DNA of 64,000 bases from the NCBI RefSeq assembly GCF_000022065.1, contig NC_011898.1, positions 2,782,501 to 2,846,500 of the forward strand, read 5' to 3'. Of the stretch, positions 15,315 through 24,600 are shown one piece after another. The notes beneath the pieces were generated by a model. That model was given only the letters and a program-made list of their open reading frames with translations. It had not been told where the DNA came from and did not search any database. The position numbers and the translations under genes were made by a program. How positions within the stretch are numbered: the stretch's first letter is position 1; every line of letters starts with the position of its first letter. The DNA is from Ruminiclostridium cellulolyticum H10. GTDB lineage: Bacteria; Bacillota; Clostridia; Acetivibrionales; DSM-1351.

Positions 15315-16412
15315 TTACTTTTCCTGAATTGACTCATCAATTTTCAAGCCTACATGCCTGCCACCTTGGCATACATATGTAAGGAGTTCTTCACCTTCCT
15401 TTATTGTTGAAGCATTCCTGACCTCTCCATCGGCTCCGAAAATCCTTATATGCCAATCATCCTGTACCATCGTATTAATACGCTTTCCATCCACCTCAAC
15501 CTCAATCTTTAATAATGGCCTTTTCTCTACTTTTACCCTTCCGACCACTACCTCCCTTGTGTTGCCTAAAGTATCCACACACAGCAGTTTACTTCCGCCC
15601 TTTAATTCCGTAATGTACGAGGTTTCACCTTCGGGTGCCCATACATAGGAATGTACGGCACCTGCATTAACTCTGAAGGGACGTAGTTCCATATATGGTA
15701 GGAAGTGAGTTTCTGAACTGACCAAAAGCCCCCCTTCTGAAGTTGAGCCGATGAGCATTCCTTCATTTTCTTTCAATAGTCCGGTGGTGTCTATACATGC
15801 CCTGTAGCCAATTCCAATATGCAACACCTCGGTAACCCTACCTTTAGCCAGCTGAATTTTAGATGTTCCCATTTTTTCTATAAATGTGTTTACTTTGATT
15901 ATTTCACTATGATCCTCATTACTGAACACAACCCCATCGCTGCCCACTTCCATTACCCCGAAAGCCAACTCCATATCTTGGCAGCTGTTAACTATTTTTA
16001 AGACCTTGGTATTTTGGGATTGGAGCTTTGCTACCAGCAGTTCCAAGGGTATATTTGTTGTGTCAGAAAATTCTGCTACAACATAGTCGAAATTTGAACC
16101 AGCCTGCCATGCTTCATCCATACTGTTTCTATCAAATATCCGGTGTAAAAGGGCGGTCTTGAAACCTTTTTGAACTGATTTCTGCAGTAACTGCCTATCC
16201 GCTGACAAAACTATGTGCTCCTTGTTTAAATCCTCCATGTCTTCTTCGCTATTTATTTCAATAATCAGATTCATTTTATGTGGTGGTGTTATGGTATCCA
16301 ACATACCCCTTTTAATTAGTAAGTTCTCAAAATTTAGGATATAAATCATATTTAAAATAGCTTCTTCGTTTTTTAAATTCCTACCATCAAACCAAATCAT
16401 ATCTTTTTTCAT
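15315..16412 (-). CDS. 3-dehydroquinate synthase II family enzyme, GriH homologue
   Basis: I choose ATG 16412 (residue 23 of the longest frame), because AAGGGG lies 8 nt upstream and the longer form would overlap the carrier protein gene; the product has 365 residues. MKKDMIWFDGRN opens the NAD-binding part, and the C-terminal half (GSTSEGGLLVSSETHF, RPFRVNAGAVHSYV, CQGGRHVGLKI) is diagnostic of archaeal-type dehydroquinate synthase II/GriH. AroB' cyclises the aldolase product to dehydroquinate; GriH converts it to 3-amino-4-hydroxybenzoate. Pairing with the GriI-type aldolase and the lack of other shikimate genes favour the second role. It lies in the middle of the operon's tail. Confidence 0.8.
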   Translation of the reverse strand: MKKDMIWFDGRNLKNEEAILNMIYILNFENLLIKRGMLDTITPPHKMNLIIEINSEEDMEDLNKEHIVLSADRQLLQKSVQKGFKTALLHRIFDRNSMDEAWQAGSNFDYVVAEFSDTTNIPLELLVAKLQSQNTKVLKIVNSCQDMELAFGVMEVGSDGVVFSNEDHSEIIKVNTFIEKMGTSKIQLAKGRVTEVLHIGIGYRACIDTTGLLKENEGMLIGSTSEGGLLVSSETHFLPYMELRPFRVNAGAVHSYVWAPEGETSYITELKGGSKLLCVDTLGNTREVVVGRVKVEKRPLLKIEVEVDGKRINTMVQDDWHIRIFGADGEVRNASTIKEGEELLTYVCQGGRHVGLKIDESIQEK

Positions 16413-16461
16413 AATTTTAACCCCTTGTAAATGTTGTTTTTTAGCACCTGTTTTCGAAATA

Positions 16462-16716
16462 TCATATTTTGCTTTCAACGTAGTCCACGATATCTCTTAT
16501 AGTAGAAAACTTGGCAAAGTCAAGATGCTCATTATCAAATTCAAACCCAAATTCATTTTCAAGCATCACCACTAATTTTACAAATTCTACCGAATTCAAA
16601 CCAAACGTAGCCAAAGTCTCATCCACTCTGATATTATCGGCAATATCCGAAGCCTTGTAATTTTCCTTTATAACCTTTTTTAATCTCGTTTCCACCATTT
16701 CTGACATAACCCTCAT
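16462..16716 (-). CDS. Free acyl/aryl carrier protein
   Basis: 84 residues forming a four-helix carrier protein with FGLNSVEFVKLVV; Ser42 is the phosphopantetheine site. The start may be residue 1 or residue 4 (ATG ATG-spaced; AAAGGA lies 2 or 11 nt upstream). It lies between the last PKS and the GriH/GriI pair. It may carry the aryl amine, serve as a partner for the terminal BtrH-like domain, or carry a starter unit made elsewhere. None of these can be chosen from sequence. Confidence 0.85.
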   Translation of the reverse strand: MRVMSEMVETRLKKVIKENYKASDIADNIRVDETLATFGLNSVEFVKLVVMLENEFGFEFDNEHLDFAKFSTIRDIVDYVESKI

Positions 16717-16774
16717 ATTCCTTTCTGAGATATAGATTTTTATATTTTTTCGGGTTCCCCACCCTGTTTACAAA

Positions 16775-19700
16775 CTATATTATGGATATATTCTTTAGTG
16801 CTTCAAAAAACTCATCACTGGTTTTACTTATGTTATTAATATTGTTAACTACCGTATTATCAAGTTTTATACTCCTCCCCCTTATCAAACTGGCAGCACA
16901 GATATTAATCAAAGCATTTGATGTCTCCAATATATCGTTGGACATACCTATAAGCTCTTTATGCTCTTTATCAAAGAAGTCTTTGAGTGTGCTGATTAAC
17001 AATTCCTTGCTTCCAAGAAAAAAGTACAACTTATTTAGTCCCTCAGCATCAAGTTGCTTGTCATCACTTGTCATAATATTTCTGATAAAGATTAAATCTT
17101 CGCTCTGCAGTTCATTTTGCGAAATATATTCCAATAATCCGGTTATCTTATTTGTAATCCCACCAATACCCACATCCTGATGCTTTTCCATTACAAGTAT
17201 TTCCATACCATTTGTGTTAGAGTAAATTTGTTCCAAAATATCAAAAGTGGTATAAAACCGTCCATAATCTATAATCTTTTCTCCATTTTGCATCAGGTGG
17301 TTGTAATCTATAACGGAATATAACCTTTTACTACTATCATAACCGTTAATCACAGCAAGATGGTTGGTGTGTTTGCTTAAATAGAAGGAAGAGTAGAATG
17401 TAAAGTATTCGTCAAAACAAACCAAAATAGGCTTGCCTTTATCTATATAGCTGCAGATTGTTGTATGTAAACCTTCCAAAGTACGAACCTTCTTTACACT
17501 AGCTCTTAAACCAAAGCTTTCAAGAAGTTGGTTCTCTACAAGATTACCGTTATAAAAGGTTTGTTTACTGTAAATATCTCCTAAATATCCCTCTAGATTA
17601 AAACATCTCTTTATACCAAGAAATAATTTGAACAGTCTTAACAATTCTTTGTTCTGCTGCCCTAGCAGTAGTCCAAAGCCTCTGTCCAGGCAATTCATTT
17701 GCCGCCACATTAATCCGCTGATCTGATTGACTATGGATTCCTCAATTTCTATTTTACCTATTTGTGGTAAAATATTTACCGTTGCTGCACGTTCCGTACG
17801 TACTTCTACATTATCCCCGTCATTCACCGAGATTTTCTCTCTAGCCGACTCAGGATACTTTTCACTGATAAACATAGCCAAATCGACAATGCTGAAATGT
17901 TCAAATAAATTATTTATATCAATTTCAACATTTAACTGTTCTTTAAGTTTACTTGCCATATTTATGGATAACAACGAGTTTCCGCCCAAATCATAGAAAT
18001 CATCGTGAATGCTGAGCTCACCTATTTCCAGAATGGCCCCCCATATGTTCCCTATTAGCTTTTCAAGCTTGGTATAGTTTCCGGACACTCCCCCTTTGAG
18101 TTTAACAGTGGGTAATGGACTCTCTTTTACAGAAATTAAGCTATTACTACTTACTGTACTTTCCAATTCAGCTGCTATATCCTTTTCAAGCTTGAAAAGC
18201 TGTATATCTTCTGATATACCAGACAGCATCTCGAAATCAAGTTCCCCTGCAATTACATGGGTTGATTCGGATTCTAAAATAAGCTCAAAATCACTTAATG
18301 CCTGCTCTACGGAAATCGGTTTAAATAAGGATTTGTTTTTATCCGCCTTGTATTCAGCAGCCATCCCGGTATCCTTCCATGCCGGCCAACTAATGGATAC
18401 AGTCCTTTTTCCCTGAGTACTTCTCCACTGTGCAAATGAGTCCATAAATGCATTTGCTGCTGCGTAATCCCCCTGACCGGGTACGTTTAGTATAGACATT
18501 ACCGAGGAAAATGTAACGAAAAAGTCAATTTCATCCTCCCTTGTAACATTATCCAGCATGAAGGTACCCTCTATTTTGGGAGACAACACTTTGCTTAAAT
18601 CAGCTTGTGACTTACCTGAAATAAGGCCTTCTCCGGCTAATCCCGCACAATGGATTATTCCATTGATATTATTGAATTTATCCCTTATTTCATTAATAAC
18701 ACCCATCATCTGATCCTTTACCGATATATCCCCTGGATAGCTAAAAACAGCCGTTCCATCAGCTTCAATACTATTTATTGCATTAATTCTTTGGCATAAT
18801 TTTGTATCAGCACCCGCTTTAAGAATTTCCGCCCATTCATGACGTTCAGGCATAGAGCTGCGATTTACCAGTGCTATATTTCCTGCCCCTTTTTGGGATA
18901 GATGTCTTGCAATTTCAAGGCCTATCCCACCAAGGCCTCCTGTAATTATGTAAACACCTTGACTTTTAATATCAATCCCTTTTCGGCTACCACCGCCCAT
19001 TTCCAATCTTGCAAACTCCTGAATGTACCTTTTTCCATCTCTAATTGCAGTCAAATACGATGTATTGTACCCATACACCTCACTGACAAGGCTGTTGGCA
19101 TCTGTGTCTGTATCAATGTCAACACCTCTGCACCTTATATTCTCGTATTCCGCAGATATTACCCTGCCCAGAGCAAATAATGCGGCATTGCCGGGATTGG
19201 CTTTTTTCTCCTGCTTGTCAACGCTGAAAGTATTCCGGCTTACCAATACCATCTCTACTGACTGCCCGGATTTCAGCTTCGCAAAACTTTTTACCATATA
19301 AAACAAACTGTATACGCCTGTTATATGGCTCAATTCAAGTTCTTCAGGACTATCTCCGTATTGTTTACTTCTATTGCCAAACAGATGGATTATTTTTGAT
19401 ATCCTCCTGTCACCCATATCTTCAAAAAGCTTATAATAATCTCTTTCGCATCCTGATATGGTATAGCTCAGTTCATTCTTTTTTTCATAGGATTCCCCAA
19501 GCATTACTTGAATAACATCTATTCCCTTGTCCGTCAGATTAGAGGCTAGACCTTCGCCAATGCCTTCAGCATCCATGAATATAGCTACTGTTTTATTTGT
19601 CAGGTTCATACTGCTTTTTGGTGCTTCGGTACATGGTACCCATCTGATTTCGTAAAGATTGTGTTTGTTTTTTTCCGGCGTAACCGCCTTTGTTTTCTCT

Positions 19701-21649
19701 CCTTTTTCGTTGTCTATCCAATACCTGTTTCTCTCAAAAGGATATGGAGGCAGATGAACTGTTCTGCCCCCTGTACCCTCATAAAACTTATTCCAGTCAA
19801 CATCTGCACCTATAGTATAAAGCCTGCATAATTCTTCTAATTCATGAACTTCGCCCTGCAAAAATGCCTTCAACTTTAAATCTGCTTTCTGTGATATTTC
19901 CCTTCTCTCGTGCTCTGTTATATCATTTGCTTCATTCAAGCCTTTTTTTGAAGATACTATCTTGTGTTCACCAAAATAAATATTCTGTACATGAGTTTGT
20001 TTTATGTCAATTACTTCCCTAAGTTGAATAAGCTTTTCCCTTAGCTCGTCCATACCTCTTACAATAATGGCTGCCCTGTAATTATAATGTCCCCTGCCCA
20101 CGGCTGTAGTGCTGCAAATATCCTTCAAAGAAGGCACTTCCGGCCTGTTGATAAATTTCAAATATCTTTGTACCAGCTCTTTCATAGAAAATTGGCTTTT
20201 AGCCGAGAGTGTAAAAACCATAGGTCTGTGGGATGCTGTCTCTGCTCTAATTTCCTTTTTTACTTCCTGTATAACCACATGGCAGTTTGTACCACTGAAG
20301 CCAAAGGAACTCACTCCGCATAGTCTTATATTCTGGTCTGCTTCCCAAAACGTCGTCTTGTCATTTACATAAACAGGTGCATTACTAAAATCTATATACC
20401 TGTTTGGATATTCAAAATTCAAGGTAGGCGGAATAACTTTTTTATTAATTGCTAAAACGGTTTTAATAAGCGATGCAATTCCAGAGGCACCTACCAGATG
20501 GCCCAAATTTGTTTTTACCGATCCAATTCCGCAAAATTGATTTTTTTTTGTAAACTTCCTGAAGGCTCTGCTTAAACCCTTAATCTCAATGGGATCCCCC
20601 AGAACAGTACCTGTTCCGTGGGTCTCAATATATGAAATATTTTCTGGATTTATCCGTGCTTCCTTCCAAGCCTTTATCAGCAAATCTTCCTGTGCTTCTG
20701 CCTTTGGAGCTGTAATCCCGTTTGATGCACCGTCATTATTAACAGCACTTCCCTTGATAACCGCATAGATTTCGTCCTTGTCCTCCATTGCCTTTTTCAA
20801 GGGTTTCAGTATTACAACACCTACTCCCTCTCCCCAGACGGTACCACTGGCCTTATCATCAAAAGCTCTGATGGTGCTGTCATTGGATTCTACAATCCCC
20901 ATCTCATTATTTTCAATGGGCTTGTAGATTATATGTATACCTCCGGCAATTGCCATCTGACATTTACCTGTTTTTAAAGCATTACAGGCTTCATGAACAG
21001 CTACCAGCCCCGAGGAACATGCAGTATCAATAACCAATGCCGGACCATTGAGGTTTAAAATATAGGATATTCTGCTTGCCAGGATTCCTGACCAAGAACC
21101 TGTTATAGCCAGCGGATCCCTATCTTGTATCATGTATTTATACGGTGAACCCCAGGTATGGTCATTCCCCGTATATACACCTGTGTTGGAGCCGTAAAGC
21201 CTGTCTCCCCCGTATCCTGCATCCTCTATGGCTTCCCATGCCGTTTCAAGAAATACTCTCTGTATTGGGTCCATATATTTGGCTTCTTTGGGTGAAATAC
21301 GAAAAAATGCGGCATCGAACTTGTCGATTTCTTTTATATATCCTGCCTTGCTGTAGCTACTGTCGGTACCTTCAGTTATTTCTACAGCAAAACTACCTCT
21401 GTCCGGTGGAATTTTGCCGATGCACAGCCTACTGTCCATGAGGTTTTCCCAATATTCCTCAAGATTCTCCGAACCCGGAAACTTGCCTGCCATACCTATA
21501 ATTGCAATTTCATCATTCTCAATATGCTGCTTGTTCTTTTGCAGTTCCGATAACAATACCACAGAATCCTGAGGGTCAAGCTTCTTGTCTGCTACCAGTT
21601 TATATATAATATTGTTAGCCGTTTTCACAGTCTGCACCAATCCCTTCAA
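16775..21649 (-). CDS. Final PKS module KS-KR-ACP with BtrH-like release domain
   Basis: 1624 residues. Short N-terminal helical docking region (1-45). KS at about 46-480 with Cys near 208 (DTACSSG), HGTGT and NLGHL. No AT; the KS-AT linker ends YPFERNRYW. KR with GGLGGIG near 908 and FSSVMSILNVPGQGDYAAAN. No DH is seen, so a beta-hydroxy group is expected. ACP with DLGGNS near 1221. Residues about 1300-1500 resemble the BtrH N-terminal acyltransferase family (C39-like fold): Cys1320 (QMNCLDRGFGLLLG), His1430 (TNHLAVINGYD), Asp1448 (YSVIDYNH), plus DKGKPILVCFDEYF. BtrH moves an acyl group from a carrier protein to an amine. The tail after 1500 is helical. No thioesterase GxSxG is seen. TTG start with a weak RBS; GTG at residue 5 or 8 is possible. 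Confidence 0.85.
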   Translation of the reverse strand: MKGLVQTVKTANNIIYKLVADKKLDPQDSVVLLSELQKNKQHIENDEIAIIGMAGKFPGSENLEEYWENLMDSRLCIGKIPPDRGSFAVEITEGTDSSYSKAGYIKEIDKFDAAFFRISPKEAKYMDPIQRVFLETAWEAIEDAGYGGDRLYGSNTGVYTGNDHTWGSPYKYMIQDRDPLAITGSWSGILASRISYILNLNGPALVIDTACSSGLVAVHEACNALKTGKCQMAIAGGIHIIYKPIENNEMGIVESNDSTIRAFDDKASGTVWGEGVGVVILKPLKKAMEDKDEIYAVIKGSAVNNDGASNGITAPKAEAQEDLLIKAWKEARINPENISYIETHGTGTVLGDPIEIKGLSRAFRKFTKKNQFCGIGSVKTNLGHLVGASGIASLIKTVLAINKKVIPPTLNFEYPNRYIDFSNAPVYVNDKTTFWEADQNIRLCGVSSFGFSGTNCHVVIQEVKKEIRAETASHRPMVFTLSAKSQFSMKELVQRYLKFINRPEVPSLKDICSTTAVGRGHYNYRAAIIVRGMDELREKLIQLREVIDIKQTHVQNIYFGEHKIVSSKKGLNEANDITEHERREISQKADLKLKAFLQGEVHELEELCRLYTIGADVDWNKFYEGTGGRTVHLPPYPFERNRYWIDNEKGEKTKAVTPEKNKHNLYEIRWVPCTEAPKSSMNLTNKTVAIFMDAEGIGEGLASNLTDKGIDVIQVMLGESYEKKNELSYTISGCERDYYKLFEDMGDRRISKIIHLFGNRSKQYGDSPEELELSHITGVYSLFYMVKSFAKLKSGQSVEMVLVSRNTFSVDKQEKKANPGNAALFALGRVISAEYENIRCRGVDIDTDTDANSLVSEVYGYNTSYLTAIRDGKRYIQEFARLEMGGGSRKGIDIKSQGVYIITGGLGGIGLEIARHLSQKGAGNIALVNRSSMPERHEWAEILKAGADTKLCQRINAINSIEADGTAVFSYPGDISVKDQMMGVINEIRDKFNNINGIIHCAGLAGEGLISGKSQADLSKVLSPKIEGTFMLDNVTREDEIDFFVTFSSVMSILNVPGQGDYAAANAFMDSFAQWRSTQGKRTVSISWPAWKDTGMAAEYKADKNKSLFKPISVEQALSDFELILESESTHVIAGELDFEMLSGISEDIQLFKLEKDIAAELESTVSSNSLISVKESPLPTVKLKGGVSGNYTKLEKLIGNIWGAILEIGELSIHDDFYDLGGNSLLSINMASKLKEQLNVEIDINNLFEHFSIVDLAMFISEKYPESAREKISVNDGDNVEVRTERAATVNILPQIGKIEIEESIVNQISGLMWRQMNCLDRGFGLLLGQQNKELLRLFKLFLGIKRCFNLEGYLGDIYSKQTFYNGNLVENQLLESFGLRASVKKVRTLEGLHTTICSYIDKGKPILVCFDEYFTFYSSFYLSKHTNHLAVINGYDSSKRLYSVIDYNHLMQNGEKIIDYGRFYTTFDILEQIYSNTNGMEILVMEKHQDVGIGGITNKITGLLEYISQNELQSEDLIFIRNIMTSDDKQLDAEGLNKLYFFLGSKELLISTLKDFFDKEHKELIGMSNDILETSNALINICAASLIRGRSIKLDNTVVNNINNISKTSDEFFEALKNISII

Positions 21650-21670
21650 AATTAAAAGATACCAGACGCA

Positions 21671-24600
21671 TTACATTAACCCTTTTGTTTTCATCAATTT
21701 GTCTACTTCTTCAATAGTTATTTCTCCCCTTGAAAGCTGCTGCATTATTTCCTCCATGCCTGCTTCCCCATCCTCTGTCATAATCTGCTGATTTTCAACA
21801 TCCGGCTGAATTTTTTCTTTCCCCGTCCTGCTTTCTATGTATTCGGACATAGCACTTATTGACGGGTAGTTAAAAATATCGGATATATCCACAATTCCGG
21901 GAAACTCTTTCTCTAAATTTTTTAATAGAAGTGTTGCCATTACAGAATCTCCACCCAAATCATTAAAATTATCATATACACTCACTTCCTCAAGTCCCAA
22001 GGCTCCTGCCCATATCCTGGCAACTACGGCTTGCACCGAACTTATCCCTTTATCCTTGCTCCCTTTTATCTTCAGAGGGGTTATTTCCCCTTCCCTTGCT
22101 GTGTTTCTTTGAGAATCTGTGTTACTGCGTACTTTGTATTTATGTATTTTCCCTTGTATTTTATTAGAAAACCTTATGGCTGTGCCTGAGTCCAACAAAG
22201 GAATTGTTTCAAAATCAAGCTGACCTGCAATTATTCTGGTAAGTTTTTTGGCAGTAATTTCTTCAAACATTTGTATTGCGTCAGATGTGGTGGCAGGTAA
22301 AAATACACCCCTAATTTTCCCGTTTATTATACCGTTATCAAAAGCCATTCCTGTTTCCTTCCACGCAGTCCAGTTTATAGAAACAGTTTTTCCTCCTGCT
22401 GTTTTTCTTCGGTAATCTGCAAATGAATCCATAAAAGAGTTTGCCGCCGTATAATCACTCTGCCCTGCTCCCCCGAGTATAGAATTGATTGATGAAAACA
22501 TTATGAAAAAGTCCAGATTATCCTCTTTTGTTAACTTATCTAAAATAAATGTTCCCTGTACCTTTGGCTTTACAACTCTGGTAAATATCTCCATGTCCTT
22601 ACGGATTATAAAACCGTTTCCGGCTATCCCCGCAGCATGGATAACCCCGTTAATCCTTCCGTATTTTCTTCTTATACTACTTAATACGTTTTTCATGTCG
22701 TTTTCATTCGATACGTCGGCACTGTAATACACAACTTGGGATCCACTTTTTTCAATATCCTTTATAAATTCAATCTTTTGGGCCAGCATAGTACCGCTAT
22801 TCTTCTTTAATATTTCATCCCATGCCTCCCTGTCAGGAATATAAGTTCTGGCTATGAGCACCAGAGATACCGGTTTTTTGGCAGACAAATACCCTGCAAA
22901 CTCCCTGCCTATACCTCCGAGCCCTCCCGTTATTATGTATACACCTTTTTCACATATTTCAATTTCTTCCGGCTCAGAATCTTCAAGGTGTACTTCATCC
23001 ATTTCCTGATGGTATCTTTCTCCGTCACGATACGCAATCAAGCTGCAGCTATCTCTTGAATTCAGCTCGGAAACAAGCTTGTTAACCTCAGTTGTTTCAT
23101 CAATATCAATACACCTGCATTTCAGGTTGCCGTATTCCTGCCCTGCAACCGTACAAATACCGGGTATTGTGGCATTATAATAATTGATTCTTCTTTCCAT
23201 GCCTGTCACCATATTTACGTAATCTGAAACAGCTATCAGCTCTACTTCGTTGCGTATCTTGTTACTAATTAATGACCTGATAAGGTATACAAGACTGTAT
23301 AAGCCTCTTTTCTGTGTTTCGGCAAGAGAATCACTGTCTTCCGGCAGCTTTTCCCAACCGATTGATGACAGATGGATTATTTGTGAAATACCTTCTTCAC
23401 GCAAATCCTTGATAAGCCTGTCATAGTCCTCCTCACCATACCCAATACTGTATCTTCCTGTGGCGAATTTTTCATAACATCCGCAAATATCGACCTCAAC
23501 TACATCGACTCCCAGGGTTTCTTTTATATCCATCCAGAGACTTCCCCGGTCCTTAAACAGCAAAACCTTTCCTGCTGCAGGCTTATACGCATTGTGTATG
23601 GACTCAACTCCCTTTGTGGTGTAGTTCTTAATCCAATTCATACGATGGAACATATTCACTTTTACTGATTTGTAATCAGGAGTAGTAAGCAGCTGATTTA
23701 CTTTTTTCAGAGTATAGTTTTCTATGTCTGCAAATACCCTGCCTTTTTCATCCATTAGAATTATGTCAAAAGAGGCAGTTTCCATGTTCAAATCTGCTTT
23801 TCCCTTTTGTCTGATAAGGCTGTACAGCTTATCCGGCATTTTTCCATATATTATCAGGCTTTTATATGACCAGGGAAGGTAAAGCCCTTCTCCTATACTT
23901 CCTATTGCAACATTTACCGCACTATCCATAAGTGCCGGATGAATTATACATTTGTCCAAATCCCCTGTAAATTCGTCCGGCAGCACCAAATATGCCAGTA
24001 CTCCATCATGTAACGTATAAACTTTTTTCAGGTTGTTCCATCTGGGCCCTGTATCAATAAGGCCCTTTCTTTTCCCTGTCAGTTCAATATCTTCTTCAAA
24101 TATAGCGCTACGTGCCATTTCATCCGGATTGTACTGGACTGAATTTCTATCTTCATCTAAAAATACTTTTCCTTGTACATGCCTAACCCATTTGTCTCCA
24201 TCCGGCCTGCTTGCAACATAAAAGCCTAAATATCCGTCCTCAATTTTCAGTACCGTCTGTACATCTCTTGCCTCATTTTCTCCCACAGCTAAAGGAAATT
24301 CAAAAATGATATCTCTGAATTCCAGATTCTCATAATACTTGTAATGCCCAACGGCCTCACTGACCATCTCGATATAACTTGTTCCCGGTACTATAAAGTT
24401 GCCGTTTACCTTATGCTCATTCAAAACCCAGTGCCTATTCACCTGAAAGTTGGTGCTGTATACGGCACCCTCCATTGTCTCTGTGCTACATGAATCCAGC
24501 AATGGGTATCCGAGTTTATTATAGCTTTGTTCGTATGCGTTTATTTCCGCTGCCTTTGGCGTATTCGCAGTCAGCCAGCAACGCAGCCGTTCAAAAGGAT

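Noticed and set aside
15315-16478. Longer 387-residue form of the GriH homologue
   Set aside because: It would overlap the carrier protein gene. The ATG at 16412 has a good RBS and matches the usual start of the family.
16775-21649. Possible thioesterase at the end of the last PKS
   Set aside because: No GxSxG or alpha/beta-hydrolase pattern; the region fits the BtrH/C39-like pattern with Cys, His and Asp.
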